A DNA stretch of 12,125 bases. Origin: an uncultured Flavobacteriales bacterium (GTDB lineage: Bacteria > Bacteroidota > Bacteroidia > Palsa-965). The stretch's first letter is position 1. Each line of letters opens with the position of its first letter. The notes under the pieces are model-generated. The model was given only the letters and a program-made list of their open reading frames with translations. It was not told where the DNA came from and ran no database searches. Below are positions 1 to 7,198 of this stretch, in pieces. The DNA lies in assembly GCA_946478675.1 (NCBI GenBank), contig CAMLEF010000113.1, positions 1 to 12,125 of the forward strand, in the 5' to 3' direction. A program made the position numbers and the translations under genes.

Positions 1-356
1 GCTATTTCTTTTTTGCGCTCGCGTACGGCGGAATGGCGTTGCTGGCGGCTGGTGTGCTTTCCGGGATAACGGCAATCGTCGGCTGTTTCGTGCTGTATGG
101 TTTTTTCCCGGCGCTGACGGATGGCGTATCAAAAGCCTGGATCAGCACGTCCTGCGACAAGAGCGATAAAGGCGTAGCGCTCGGGCTGTTTGCGGCGCTC
201 TCGAGTCTTGCGGCGCTGGTGGCGAGTGTGTCGGCGGGAATCGCATGGAAACTTTCAGGACCGGTGCTCGTGTTTTTGTTGCCGGTAGCGTTTGCTGTAA
301 TCACGGTGATTTACTTAACTTTTGTTGTTCCATCTCCAATAATCGAAAAGGAATGA
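1..356 (+). CDS. MFS transporter, C-terminal part (5' end outside window)
   Basis: This is an open frame from the window edge (frame 3) to a TGA at 354-356, giving about 118 residues of a polytopic inner-membrane protein. Visible features are three or four hydrophobic segments, a cytoplasmic-loop-like stretch ALTDGVSKAWIS, a KGVALGLF segment, and a small-residue-rich helix ending in AGIAWKLSGP. This arrangement (LTDG.SKAW, then G.A.GLF, then AG..W) is typical of the last helices of Major Facilitator Superfamily exporters or permeases. The N-terminal half is missing, so substrate and direction of transport cannot be inferred. The stop codon overlaps the start of the next gene (ATGA), so the two are probably co-transcribed and translationally coupled. 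The MFS call is fairly secure; the subfamily is unknown. Confidence 0.75.
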   Translation, partial: YFFFALAYGGMALLAAGVLSGITAIVGCFVLYGFFPALTDGVSKAWISTSCDKSDKGVALGLFAALSSLAALVASVSAGIAWKLSGPVLVFLLPVAFAVITVIYLTFVVPSPIIEKE

Positions 357-1006
357 AGATCCGTTTTGCTTGTTTTATGATGATCGCCTCTGGTGCGATG
401 CTTTTCCTGTCTTCCTGCGGGAATGACGAAAAAACTGCTGCAACCACCGATTCGATGTCGCGGAAAGATTCGCTGAAGAAAGCCATGGCCGAAGACCTGC
501 CGCCGTCTTCCGACATCAAGCAATTCAACTGGCTGTATAGTGGTTTCGTGCACGCAGCAACTACCGGCGACGATTCGCTTTTCAATACGTTCATTCATCC
601 GGCGCACGGCTTATGGATCATTCATTCGAATGGTGCGATGCCTTCGTTCACCAACGTAAAAAAGATCAGCGAATTCGAATTGCCGAACGGGAAAAAGCTG
701 CTGCCGTTCGATCGTGATAAGATGATGACTGCGCCGAAGGAAGAAGAGCTGCCGGTCGTGGACTGCGACAAAAAAGATTTTTACAGTAAATCCGGTTGCT
801 TCACCAGCCAGCGGAATGTTTTCCGTGAAGAGAAGATCTGGCAATACGCCGGGCTCACGCCTGCCGATGATAAGGAAGTGAATTTCCTGAGCACCACGAT
901 CACGCGCACGGTGATTAATACGGAGACGTATTGTTTCTACTTCTCGCTCATTGATGGTGGATGGTATCTTACGTTTTTGGATATACGGAAACCCTGCAGC
1001 GCATAA
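353..1006 (+). CDS. Predicted lipoprotein of unknown function
   Basis: This encodes a 217-residue exported protein. The start ATG at 353 overlaps the upstream MFS stop in an ATGA and follows an AAAAGG stretch; a longer in-frame start at 245 would lie inside the MFS gene and bury the signal peptide. The N-terminus (MKIRFACFMM...) is a lipoprotein signal with lipobox LSSC, lipid-bearing Cys22. After a charged linker of about 30 residues comes a compact domain (about 50-217) with four Cys at 138, 149, 194 and 215 that could form two disulfides. The end, GGWYLTFLDIRKPCSA, resembles a beta-strand-rich periplasmic or surface fold. I do not recognise the family. It is probably anchored in the outer or inner membrane facing the periplasm. 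Coupling to an MFS transporter may indicate a shared role, but this is inference only. Confidence 0.8.
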   Translation: MKIRFACFMMIASGAMLFLSSCGNDEKTAATTDSMSRKDSLKKAMAEDLPPSSDIKQFNWLYSGFVHAATTGDDSLFNTFIHPAHGLWIIHSNGAMPSFTNVKKISEFELPNGKKLLPFDRDKMMTAPKEEELPVVDCDKKDFYSKSGCFTSQRNVFREEKIWQYAGLTPADDKEVNFLSTTITRTVINTETYCFYFSLIDGGWYLTFLDIRKPCSA

Positions 1007-1009
1007 AAC

Positions 1010-1038
1010 AAAAAAGGCTTCACGAAGAAGCCTTTTTT
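1010..1038. terminator. Bidirectional intrinsic terminator
   Basis: The stem is AAAAAAGGCTTC (1010-1021) paired with GAAGCCTTTTTT (1027-1038) around the 5-nt loop ACGAA. The stem is flanked by A6 on one side and T6 on the other, so it yields a GC stem plus U-tract in either direction. It lies 3 bp after the lipoprotein stop and 6 bp before the end of the convergent minus-strand gene. It therefore probably terminates both transcripts. Confidence 0.88.
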
Positions 1039-1044
1039 ATGAAA

Positions 1045-1746
1045 TTATTTTTTGTCTGACGGCGCAGCTGATTGCTTTCTCGCTTTCATTTTCTCGCGCC
1101 GTTCCTTTTTCTGTTCCTGCCATTTTTTGTATTGTTCCGGCGTGAGCGTGGCTTTCATGCCGTCATTGAATTTGCGATGCACTTCTTTCGCTTTGTTGTG
1201 CCACGATTCATCATGCGGCTGTTGGCTGCGCAGCCCGGACATTTCCTGCTCTTTCGTCAGCGCGAGGTCGTGTACTTTTTTCTTCTGTTCGGCGTTCAGT
1301 CCGAGCGAATGCTCCAGGTGATCGGCGAAACCGCTGGCGCGTTGCTCGGGCGAAGGCGGAGGTCCTTCGGGGCGCGGATGCTGCTTCTTCATCGTTTCCC
1401 ATTTCTGGTACTGCTCCGGCGAAAGCGTGGTCTTCATGCCGGCGTCGAATTCATCGCGGATCTTTTTCTTCTCTGCGCGAACTGCTGCGGTGTCTTTGTT
1501 TTGCTGGCCGCGCAGTTTTTCCATTTTCTGCTCACGGGAAAGCACGAGGTTGTAGACTTTCGATTTCTGATCGGGAGAAAGCCCGAGATCTTTTTCGAGA
1601 TGGTTCGTCTGATCGGTGGCGCACTGCTCGGGCGTCTTCTTTTCTTTCGGCGGGGGAGGAGTTCCGTTTTGCGGCGGGGGCGGCGGGGCTTGCGCGAAGG
1701 CTGCAGCAGAAAACAGCAGCAGTAGGATGGGCATGAGCTTCTTCAT
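1045..1746 (-). CDS. Secreted Spy/LTXXQ-like protein with internal tandem duplication
   Basis: This is a 233-residue predicted periplasmic protein. It has a Sec signal peptide (about 1-19, ...SAAAFAQA), a proline-rich spacer (21-33), then two copies of an approximately 85-residue helical domain at about 38-122 and 132-215, separated by PRPEGPPP. Each copy runs: S/TPEQ, HLE..LGL, .QK.KV..L.L..EQ.M..LR.QQ, a basic region, F..GMK.TL, S/TPEQY.KW. The basic, Gln-rich helices with repeated L(S/T)PEQ resemble the Spy/CpxP (LTXXQ) chaperone and metal-sensor fold in Bacteroidota. That assignment rests on resemblance, and a DUF4890-type label is also possible. It ends in a Lys/Arg-rich tail. No convincing ribosome site is visible. 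An AACTTTG word (1784-1790, minus strand) could be part of its promoter, weakly. It converges on the lipoprotein and shares its terminator. Confidence 0.8.
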   Translation of the reverse strand: MKKLMPILLLLFSAAAFAQAPPPPPQNGTPPPPKEKKTPEQCATDQTNHLEKDLGLSPDQKSKVYNLVLSREQKMEKLRGQQNKDTAAVRAEKKKIRDEFDAGMKTTLSPEQYQKWETMKKQHPRPEGPPPSPEQRASGFADHLEHSLGLNAEQKKKVHDLALTKEQEMSGLRSQQPHDESWHNKAKEVHRKFNDGMKATLTPEQYKKWQEQKKERREKMKARKQSAAPSDKK

Positions 1747-1818
1747 AAGTTTCGATTTTGGTAGTTGGACGCCGGAAGTGATACAAAGTTTGCGCCCGCT
1801 TTCCCCTTTTGGCAGATT

Positions 1819-2394
1819 TTAACGAACGGTCTTCGTTTCCGCCTTCAGCGCCTGCTTTACCTGCTCAAACCTCCTGGCGCGTGTCGCTTCCTGTTTCGCG
1901 CCGGTAATATGCTGCACCATCTCGCGGCGATAGGTGAACGATAATGCTTCGAAGAATGCTTTTGCTTTTTTGTTTTTCGAAAGCCAAACCGAAAGCTCTT
2001 CCGGCAATGCGAGGATTCGTTTACCGGCATCCGCAGTCTTGCTGCCGGACTGATCCACCTTCACGGCTTCTTTGATATAATCGGAAAGTTTTTTTGCCGG
2101 CACTTCTTTCAATGAAGTGAATTTGATCATGCGATTGTGCGCATTGTCGAAACCGTCGTTGAAGAGCCGGTGCTTATCACTCATTTCCGATCCGCGATAA
2201 AACACGAGCGAAACGTGCTTCTTGAATCCCCAAAGTCCGAGCACGATGCCGTTGCCTTCGAAGCACGGTCCCCATTTCCAGGATTCTTTCAGCGAAGGCG
2301 CAGCTTTGTGAATGAGCGCGCGGACGTGTTCACAGATCGCTCCGATGTTTTCGGGGAGTTTGGCGTAAGCGGCGGTAATGCGGGAGGAGGACAT
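1819..2394 (-). CDS. DUF1801-YdeI/OmdA family protein
   Basis: This encodes a 191-residue soluble protein with no signal peptide or membrane segment. Residues about 17-112 look like the DUF1801 (YdhG-type) domain: APSLKESWKWG, then GLWGFKKHVSLVFYRG, then a KFTSLKEVPAKKLSDYIKEA segment. Residues about 128-187 match the YdeI/OmdA C-terminal helical domain (LPEELSVWL, FFEALSFTYRREMVQHI, ATRARRFEQ). The two-domain arrangement is common in Bacteroidota; the biochemical role is unknown, although YdeI has been linked to stress and bacteriocin tolerance. The start ATG at 2394 is only 3 bp after the toxin stop, so it is probably read from the toxin-antitoxin promoter. No SD is visible. Confidence 0.82.
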   Translation of the reverse strand: MSSSRITAAYAKLPENIGAICEHVRALIHKAAPSLKESWKWGPCFEGNGIVLGLWGFKKHVSLVFYRGSEMSDKHRLFNDGFDNAHNRMIKFTSLKEVPAKKLSDYIKEAVKVDQSGSKTADAGKRILALPEELSVWLSKNKKAKAFFEALSFTYRREMVQHITGAKQEATRARRFEQVKQALKAETKTVR

Positions 2395-2397
2395 GGG

Positions 2398-2694
2398 TTA
2401 GCGAATGTGAAATTTGCCGGGGTTCATTCGGCCATCGACGAGGTTGGCAATATAAATTTCAGCTTTATTCACCCTATAGAAGATGAGGTAGTCCCCGCAA
2501 AAAATAACCCGCACGCCGGGAATGGTGGTAGCTTTCCCAAGGTGTGGATTATCGGGGAGCAGAAGAACATGCTCTACAATCCTGGATAAAAGTTTCTGGC
2601 TGTAAGCCGGCGATCCATTCCGTTCTTCCCAGTATTCCAAGATGCTCACAAGACCTGCTTTGGCCCTAGGGGACCAGATCAATCTTTTAGCCAT
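2398..2694 (-). CDS. RelE/ParE-superfamily toxin
   Basis: This is a 98-residue basic protein. The N-terminal helix pair (SPRAKAGLVSILEYWEERNG, then YSQKLLSRIVEHVLLLPDNP) is followed by a short linker with GKATTIPG and the beta-sheet RVIFCGDYLIFYRV...IYIANLVDGRMNP. That order (two helices, then R..I..dY.I.Y.....I.I....d.R..P) is characteristic of the RelE/ParE fold. RelE members are ribosome-dependent mRNA interferases and ParE members poison gyrase; the sequence alone does not tell which applies. It overlaps the upstream antitoxin gene by 16 bp, the usual coupling in type II modules. The start ATG at 2694 gives the canonical length. The toxin looks intact. Confidence 0.85.
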   Translation of the reverse strand: MAKRLIWSPRAKAGLVSILEYWEERNGSPAYSQKLLSRIVEHVLLLPDNPHLGKATTIPGVRVIFCGDYLIFYRVNKAEIYIANLVDGRMNPGKFHIR

Positions 2695-2906
2695 TTGTCC
2701 AGCTCTTTCATCAGGTCGTCGTGTGTGATTACGTTGCCTTTGCGATAGTCGGCCTGCGCTTCCTCTACTGCCATGATCTCTTCTTTCGACATCTGGTAAA
2801 CGCCATTAGCAGAATCAAGCATACGATAGATCATTTTCAGCAGCTCTTCATCGTTGGTCTCGGCAATCTTTCCAACAAGAACTTTTTTCAGCTCGTTTAC
2901 GGACAT
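2679..2906 (-). CDS. Antitoxin partner of the RelE/ParE toxin
   Basis: This is a 75-residue acidic helical protein. The N-terminal half (ELKKVLVGKIAETNDEELLKM) looks like a dimerisation or DNA-contact segment; it is followed by a central MSKEEIMAVEEAQADYRKG and a C-terminal HDDLMKELDKWLKD. The ending, with an acidic amphipathic helix and K.WL., is typical of Bacteroidota addiction-module antitoxins that wrap around RelE/ParE toxins. Gene order (antitoxin first), size and the 16-bp overlap with the toxin support the pairing. I cannot assign a named DNA-binding family. Upstream lies an AT-rich leader with two ATGCATTG words that could be the autoregulatory operator. Confidence 0.82.
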   Translation of the reverse strand: MSVNELKKVLVGKIAETNDEELLKMIYRMLDSANGVYQMSKEEIMAVEEAQADYRKGNVITHDDLMKELDKWLKD

Positions 2907-2948
2907 GTTTTTCTTTTAAAAATACGAAACTACCTGCACTAATACTTT

Positions 2949-2968
2949 ATGCATTGCCTAATGCATTG
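2949..2968 (-). promoter_or_regulatory. Candidate operator of the toxin-antitoxin module
   Basis: The word ATGCATTG occurs twice (2949-2956 and 2961-2968) with a 12-bp period. The second copy sits in the 8-bp palindrome AATGCATT (2960-2967), and ATGCAT is itself palindromic. The site is 43-62 bp upstream of the antitoxin start, where an autoregulatory operator would be expected. Promoter-like TAGTTTCG/TATTTTTA words lie between it and the gene. The rest of 2907-3006 is AT-rich and holds nothing else recognised. Confidence 0.4.
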
Positions 2969-3006
2969 GAAACAAGGATAATGTTAGGAATTCGGATCGA
3001 CGAGGG

Positions 3007-3726
3007 TTATTTTTCGTTTAAAATAATTGCCTCAATCTTATTAATAAGTGAGTCTTTGAATTCTTCAACGGTAGCGTATCTGATAAATTGTAGAGGCTTG
3101 ATATCAAAGTGTCTTTGGTCAAAATGAGCTCCGTCCCCATGGCATGTGTAAATGACTTTCATTCCTCTTCCCAATGCGTAGCCAGCCTCAAAATATACTC
3201 CCGAACTGTTATGCGTGAAGTCTGCTATGCAAAATTTTGAACGCTTAATAGAGGCAATGATATAGTCATTGATACTTTGTTCGCTTGAGATATGTTCGCG
3301 GTCAACTCGAATAGTTTCAAACCCTGAAATGTTGCAAGCTGGTTTTATGGCGTTTTCATAATAAGGAAGTGTGTCTTCCCTGAATGACATAGCGATAAAG
3401 CATTTATTCGATTTATCACCAGCTTCCATTACTTGCTGATAATGCTCATAGCCAGTTATTGAGAGCCGTAGTTCGGCCGGAAAAGGCGCTGATTCTAAAG
3501 TAGAGCCAGTAGGGATACGAACTGTGGTTTTTCCCTCAGTATCTAACCAGCCTTTATTAATCATAGCTCTTAAATAGAAAGCCAAGTCAGTCCTTGTTAG
3601 TCCAAGTAATTTGTCTATTCCGCTGTCAGTAATGAAGTTTTGAGGGGTAATTAATGAACCCATGTACTTCTGAGCCTTGTACAAAGCGATGAATACATCC
3701 TCAAGTTTATTATCAAGAGCATTCAT
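3007..3726 (-). CDS. Winged-helix plus nucleoside 2-deoxyribosyltransferase-like protein (possible defence effector)
   Basis: This is a 239-residue soluble protein. Residues about 8-98 look like a winged-helix module (TDSGIDKLLGLTRTDLAFYL, then MINKGWLDTEGK, then a wing ending RLSITGYEHYQQV). Residues about 107-235 form a Rossmann-like domain: CFIAMSF (109-115), VDREH (141-145), SINDYIIASIKRSKF, IADFTHN (167-173), YFEAGYALG (178-186), VIYTC. The D-x-T plus E-x-G-Y-A-L-G pattern is that of nucleoside 2-deoxyribosyltransferase and TIR-like folds, with Glu180 at the catalytic glutamate position. Such domains are recurrent nucleotide- or NAD-degrading effectors in bacterial conflict systems; this role is inferred here. 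The start ATG at 3726 lies 6 bp after the fadE stop. GC is about 40 % in sampled lines against about 60 % in fadE, suggesting recent acquisition. Confidence 0.65.
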   Translation of the reverse strand: MNALDNKLEDVFIALYKAQKYMGSLITPQNFITDSGIDKLLGLTRTDLAFYLRAMINKGWLDTEGKTTVRIPTGSTLESAPFPAELRLSITGYEHYQQVMEAGDKSNKCFIAMSFREDTLPYYENAIKPACNISGFETIRVDREHISSEQSINDYIIASIKRSKFCIADFTHNSSGVYFEAGYALGRGMKVIYTCHGDGAHFDQRHFDIKPLQFIRYATVEEFKDSLINKIEAIILNEK

Positions 3727-3732
3727 GGTCTA

Positions 3733-5511
3733 TTACCAGCAGTATTTATTCTCTTCCAGCAGCTTTCCTGCAATCCGGCGGCGCGCTTCTTTCACGTTGT
3801 ACGGATCGACTTTCGTGAAGCGGCGCAGGCCCATCAGCATCATGCGCTGCTCGTCGCCTTCCGCGAAGCTGTTGATCGCATCTTTTCCTGACTTCGCGAT
3901 CTTGTCGGCAGCGTCGTAGATCACCGAGCGCATCATGTCGAGCTGGAGCGCGCAGGCTTCTTCGCCGCGTTTGCCCACGAGCTTTTCAACGCGCAGCTGC
4001 AGCGATTCCGCAACGTACAGCTCGATGAGCATGTCGGCGATGTTCATCAGCACTTCCTGCTCTTTCGCGAGCTGCATCATCAGCTTCTGCACCGCAGCGC
4101 CCGCTACCATCAGAATCGCTTTTTTAAATCCGGCGATCGCGCGTTTTTCCGCAGCGAACAGCGAATTGTCGGGCGCTCCGAAATCGGGAATCGCCATCAG
4201 CTCGCCCGCTACTTTCTGCGCAGGGCCCATCAGGTCGAGCTCGCCTTTCATCGCGCGCTTGAGCAGCATGTCGACCGTCAGCATGCGGTTGATTTCGTTC
4301 GTGCCTTCGAAGATGCGGTTGATGCGCGCATCGCGGTACGCACGGTCCATCGGCGCTTCTGCCGAATAACCCATGCCGCCGTAGATCTGCACGCCTTCAT
4401 CCACGACAAAGTCCAGCACTTCGGATGCGTGTACTTTCAGGATCGCGGCTTCAGCGGCAAATTGCTCGACGCCTTTCAGCTTCGCTTTTTCATGATCCAT
4501 GCCGCCCGCTGTGAGCGCGTTGATCGAATCGTCGATGTTCTGCATGACACGATAGAGTGCAGACTCGACGCCATACGTGCGTGCAGCCATTTCGCCGAGC
4601 TTGTGACGGATCGCGCCGTATTTCGCGATCGGGCGACCGAACTGCTGGCGCTCATTCGCATAATTAGCAGCGATCGAGATGACGCGCTTCGATGCACCGA
4701 GCGTGGCGCCGCCGAGCTTCAGTCGACCGATGTTGAGAATGTTGACGGCGATCTTGAAACCGTTCTGGCGTTCGGAAAGCAAATTCTCTACCGGCACTTT
4801 GCAGTCGTTGAAGAACACCTGGCGCGTGGAGCTGCCTTTGATGCCCATCTTGTGCTCTTCGGGATTCAGCGTGATGCCGCCGAAAGCTTTCTCTACGATG
4901 AACGCGCTGAGGTTTTCATCGTTGTCGATTTTCGCGAACACGATGAAAATATCTGCGAAACCGCCGTTCGTGATCCACATCTTCTGCCCGTTGATCACGT
5001 AATGTTTTCCGTCGGAAGAGAGCACCGCATGCGTCTTCCCGGAATTCGCATCCGATCCGGAACCCGGCTCCGTCAGACAGTAACAGGCTTTCCATTCGCC
5101 GCTGACGAGCTTCGGTAAATATTTTTTCTTCTGATCGGCGTTGCCGTAATACAGGATCGGCAGTGTTCCGATACCCGTGTGCGCCGAGATGGAAACGGCG
5201 AACGAATGGCCCGAGCCGATCGCTTCGGTGGTGAGCATCGACGTTTTCATGTCTTTGCCGAAACCGCCGTATTCTTCCGGCACGGAAATGCCGAGCAGTC
5301 CCAGCTGCGCCGCTTTTTCGAGGAGCGAAGGCATCAGCCCTTCTTCCTGCTGGTCGATGCGGTCGAGGTTCGGGAACACTTCCTGCTCGAGAAAATCGTG
5401 GCAGGATTGCGCCATCATCAACGCTTCTTCGTCCCATTCTTCCGGGATGAAAATGTCGGCGGCTTTCGTTTCGCGGATGAGGAATTCTCCTCCTTTGATT
5501 GCGGTGCTCAT
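3733..5511 (-). CDS. fadE: Acyl-CoA dehydrogenase, FadE/VLCAD type
   Basis: This is a 592-residue FAD enzyme catalysing the first beta-oxidation step, acyl-CoA to trans-2-enoyl-CoA. An N-terminal helical domain (about 25-140) is followed by the beta domain with the FAD signature CYCLTEPGSGSDANS (143-157) and WITNGG (179-184). The helical C-domain has NERQQFGRPIAKYGAI (286-301), QIYGGMGYSAEAPMDRAYRD (375-394) and RIFEGTNEINR (399-409). Glu402 in FEGTNE is the expected catalytic base. About 150 further C-terminal residues make it longer than short-chain enzymes (about 380) and match the roughly 590-residue B. subtilis FadE and VLCAD-like class, implying long-chain substrates. It ends KYCW. It lies 38 bp downstream of the thiolase and is the last core gene of the fad operon. 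No SD is visible upstream of the ATG at 5511. Confidence 0.95.
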   Translation of the reverse strand: MSTAIKGGEFLIRETKAADIFIPEEWDEEALMMAQSCHDFLEQEVFPNLDRIDQQEEGLMPSLLEKAAQLGLLGISVPEEYGGFGKDMKTSMLTTEAIGSGHSFAVSISAHTGIGTLPILYYGNADQKKKYLPKLVSGEWKACYCLTEPGSGSDANSGKTHAVLSSDGKHYVINGQKMWITNGGFADIFIVFAKIDNDENLSAFIVEKAFGGITLNPEEHKMGIKGSSTRQVFFNDCKVPVENLLSERQNGFKIAVNILNIGRLKLGGATLGASKRVISIAANYANERQQFGRPIAKYGAIRHKLGEMAARTYGVESALYRVMQNIDDSINALTAGGMDHEKAKLKGVEQFAAEAAILKVHASEVLDFVVDEGVQIYGGMGYSAEAPMDRAYRDARINRIFEGTNEINRMLTVDMLLKRAMKGELDLMGPAQKVAGELMAIPDFGAPDNSLFAAEKRAIAGFKKAILMVAGAAVQKLMMQLAKEQEVLMNIADMLIELYVAESLQLRVEKLVGKRGEEACALQLDMMRSVIYDAADKIAKSGKDAINSFAEGDEQRMMLMGLRRFTKVDPYNVKEARRRIAGKLLEENKYCW

Positions 5512-5549
5512 AATGAATGATGTTTATAGTAGAGACTCAGGTTCGTTGA

Positions 5550-6722
5550 TTAAAGCATTTCAAAAATTCCGGCTGCGCCTTGTCCCGTGCCTACGCACAT
5601 GGTGACCATGCCGAATTTCTTTTTGCGTTCCCGCAGCTCGTCGAAGATCTGCACCGTGAGCTTTGCGCCGGAGCAGCCGAGCGGGTGTCCCATTGAGATC
5701 GCGCCGCCGTTGACGTTGAGTACGTCGGGATTGATGCCGAGCTCGCGCGCAACGGCGATCGACTGCGAGGCAAACGCTTCGTTCAGCTCGATGAGGTCGA
5801 TGTCGGCGAGCTTCATGCCGGCTTTCTGCAGCGCGGCAGGAATCGCTTTCACCGGACCCATGCCCATGATGCGCGGCGGAACACCGGCCACTGCATGGCT
5901 CACGAGGCGCGCGATGGGTTTTACGTTCAGCTCTTTCAGCATGCGCTCGCTCACGACGATGACGAATGCCGCGCCGTCGGAAGTCTGCGAAGAGTTGCCC
6001 GCAGTAACGGAACCGTCGGCCGCAAAAACCGGCTTCAGCTTTGCGAGCGCTTCGAGCGATGTATCTGCGCGCGGACCTTCATCCGTATCGACGATGTATT
6101 CGCGCGTTTTGCGTTTTTCGTTTTCGAGATAAACTTCTTTCACCGTCACCGGCGCAATGCCGTTCTTGAATTTGCCGCCCTTGATCGCAGCAATCGCTTT
6201 CTGGTGTGAAGCAAACGCAAACGCGTCCTGGTCTTCACGCGAGACGTTGAATTCACGCGCCACCGCTTCTGCCGTGAGGCCCATGCCCCAATACCAATCG
6301 GGATGCTTAGCCGCGATCTCGTCGTTCGGCGTGACGCGCCAGCCGCCCATCGGGATCAGGCTCATCGATTCGACGCCGCCTGCGATGATGCAATCCGCAA
6401 GTCCTGCATGAATTTTTGCAGAAGCGATCGCGATCGTCTCGAGGCCCGATGCGCAATAACGATTGATCGTCATGCCCGGCACTTTGTCGGTGTCCAGCGC
6501 CAGCAGCGAGATCAAACGTCCGACGTTCAATCCCTGTTCCGCCTCCGGCATCGCGTTACCGACCATCACGTCGTCGATGCGTTCCTTGTCGAGGTTCGGC
6601 ACCTGCGCGACGACCTGTCGGATGACTTGCGCAGCGAGATCATCTGGACGAAGAAAACGAAATGCGCCGCGCGATGCTTTACCGACAGCGGAGCGAAGAC
6701 CTGCAATGATGTATGCGTTCAT
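5550..6722 (-). CDS. fadA: Acetyl-CoA acyltransferase (3-ketoacyl-CoA thiolase)
   Basis: This is a 390-residue degradative thiolase that cleaves 3-ketoacyl-CoA with CoA to acetyl-CoA and a shortened acyl-CoA. The catalytic residues are all present: acyl-accepting Cys90 in NRYCASGLETI, the NEAF motif (314-317), His346 in GGAISMGHPLGCSG and Cys376 in MCVGTGQGAAGIFE. Length and order match the thiolase I family, with the N-terminal thiolase domain at about 1-260 and the C-terminal domain at about 268-390. It starts at ATG 6722 with no strong SD. It follows fadN but is separated from it by the four-helix-bundle cassette, so fad transcripts would have to cross those inverted repeats to reach it. 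It precedes fadE by 38 bp. Confidence 0.96.
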   Translation of the reverse strand: MNAYIIAGLRSAVGKASRGAFRFLRPDDLAAQVIRQVVAQVPNLDKERIDDVMVGNAMPEAEQGLNVGRLISLLALDTDKVPGMTINRYCASGLETIAIASAKIHAGLADCIIAGGVESMSLIPMGGWRVTPNDEIAAKHPDWYWGMGLTAEAVAREFNVSREDQDAFAFASHQKAIAAIKGGKFKNGIAPVTVKEVYLENEKRKTREYIVDTDEGPRADTSLEALAKLKPVFAADGSVTAGNSSQTSDGAAFVIVVSERMLKELNVKPIARLVSHAVAGVPPRIMGMGPVKAIPAALQKAGMKLADIDLIELNEAFASQSIAVARELGINPDVLNVNGGAISMGHPLGCSGAKLTVQIFDELRERKKKFGMVTMCVGTGQGAAGIFEML

Positions 6723-6773
6723 TCTGATGCAATATTTGAAGTTGAATGCGATTGTTGTGCCTTGATGTGAATG

Positions 6774-6822
6774 GTATTGAGTATTAGGTATTGGGTATTG
6801 AGAATTAGGTAATGAGAATGGG
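6774..6822. repeat. Heptameric tandem array, left arm of inverted pair
   Basis: Seven consecutive 7-bp units in strict register read GTATTGA, GTATTAG, GTATTGG, GTATTGA, GAATTAG, GTAATGA, GAATGGG. Units become less regular towards the four-helix-bundle gene, whose stop codon (6823-6825) directly abuts the array. The first four units (6774-6801) are the inverted counterpart of 7199-7226, matching at 24 of 28 positions. The remaining 6723-6773 upstream of fadA is ordinary AT-rich leader with no recognised site. Confidence 0.85.
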
Positions 6823-7170
6823 TTAGAGGGATTTTTGGAGATTGTAGGTCATTTTCTGCAGTTCGTCCAGCGTCGAAAGCAAGGGTTTGCAGGTTTGCTC
6901 ATCAATAAGATTTAAGCGGTTGGCAACAATTACCTGCGTCATCAGTTCGTAAGAAGATCCGTTGGAGATTCCAAGAAATTGTTTGAATTCTCCGGGCGTA
7001 TTTCGTCCTGCTCCTTCTGCAATGTTGGATGCAATGGAGACAGCTGATCTTCGCATCTGGGAAGTCAATCCAAATTTTTCTTCGGACGGAAATTCTGAGG
7101 TTGCTTTATAAACGTCAACGGTAAGATCAATAGATCGTTGCCAAACTTTCAATTCTTTTACTTGATGCAT
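6823..7170 (-). CDS. Four-helix-bundle (S23/IVP family) protein
   Basis: This is a 115-residue helical protein of the family first seen in 23S rRNA intervening sequences and related to the Avd accessory protein of diversity-generating retroelements. Recognisable parts are MHQVKELKVWQRSIDL at the start (LxVW.R.IDL), FGLTSQMRRSAVSIASNIAE (33-52, the family hallmark) and FLGISNGSSYELMTQV (65-80). The ATG at 7170 gives the usual length and the typical LKVW beginning; a TTG 13 codons upstream would extend into the repeat array and is unlikely. Its molecular function is unknown in this family, where pentameric nucleic-acid-binding bundles are known. It sits between fadN and fadA inside the inverted heptad arrays and is probably a passenger unrelated to fatty-acid degradation. 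Confidence 0.88.
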   Translation of the reverse strand: MHQVKELKVWQRSIDLTVDVYKATSEFPSEEKFGLTSQMRRSAVSIASNIAEGAGRNTPGEFKQFLGISNGSSYELMTQVIVANRLNLIDEQTCKPLLSTLDELQKMTYNLQKSL

Positions 7171-7198
7171 AACTTCTGTTTTTAAATGTTGTTTAGTC

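Noticed and set aside
245..352. N-terminal extension of the lipoprotein gene to an earlier ATG
   Set aside because: It would lie inside the MFS coding region and place 36 residues before a perfect lipoprotein signal; the ATGA overlap start is better.
1072..1725. 217-residue plus-strand frame opposite the Spy-like gene
   Set aside because: It is antisense to a gene with a clear signal peptide and domain duplication; the Phe/Leu/Arg-rich translation is what Lys/Gln-rich codons give on the opposite strand.
4429..5118. 229-residue plus-strand frame opposite fadE
   Set aside because: It lies wholly inside the well-supported acyl-CoA dehydrogenase gene and shows no recognisable motif; it is a shadow of GC-rich codon use.
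6774..6822. CRISPR-like repeat array
   Set aside because: The units are 7 bp in continuous tandem with no unique spacers, and no cas gene is present.
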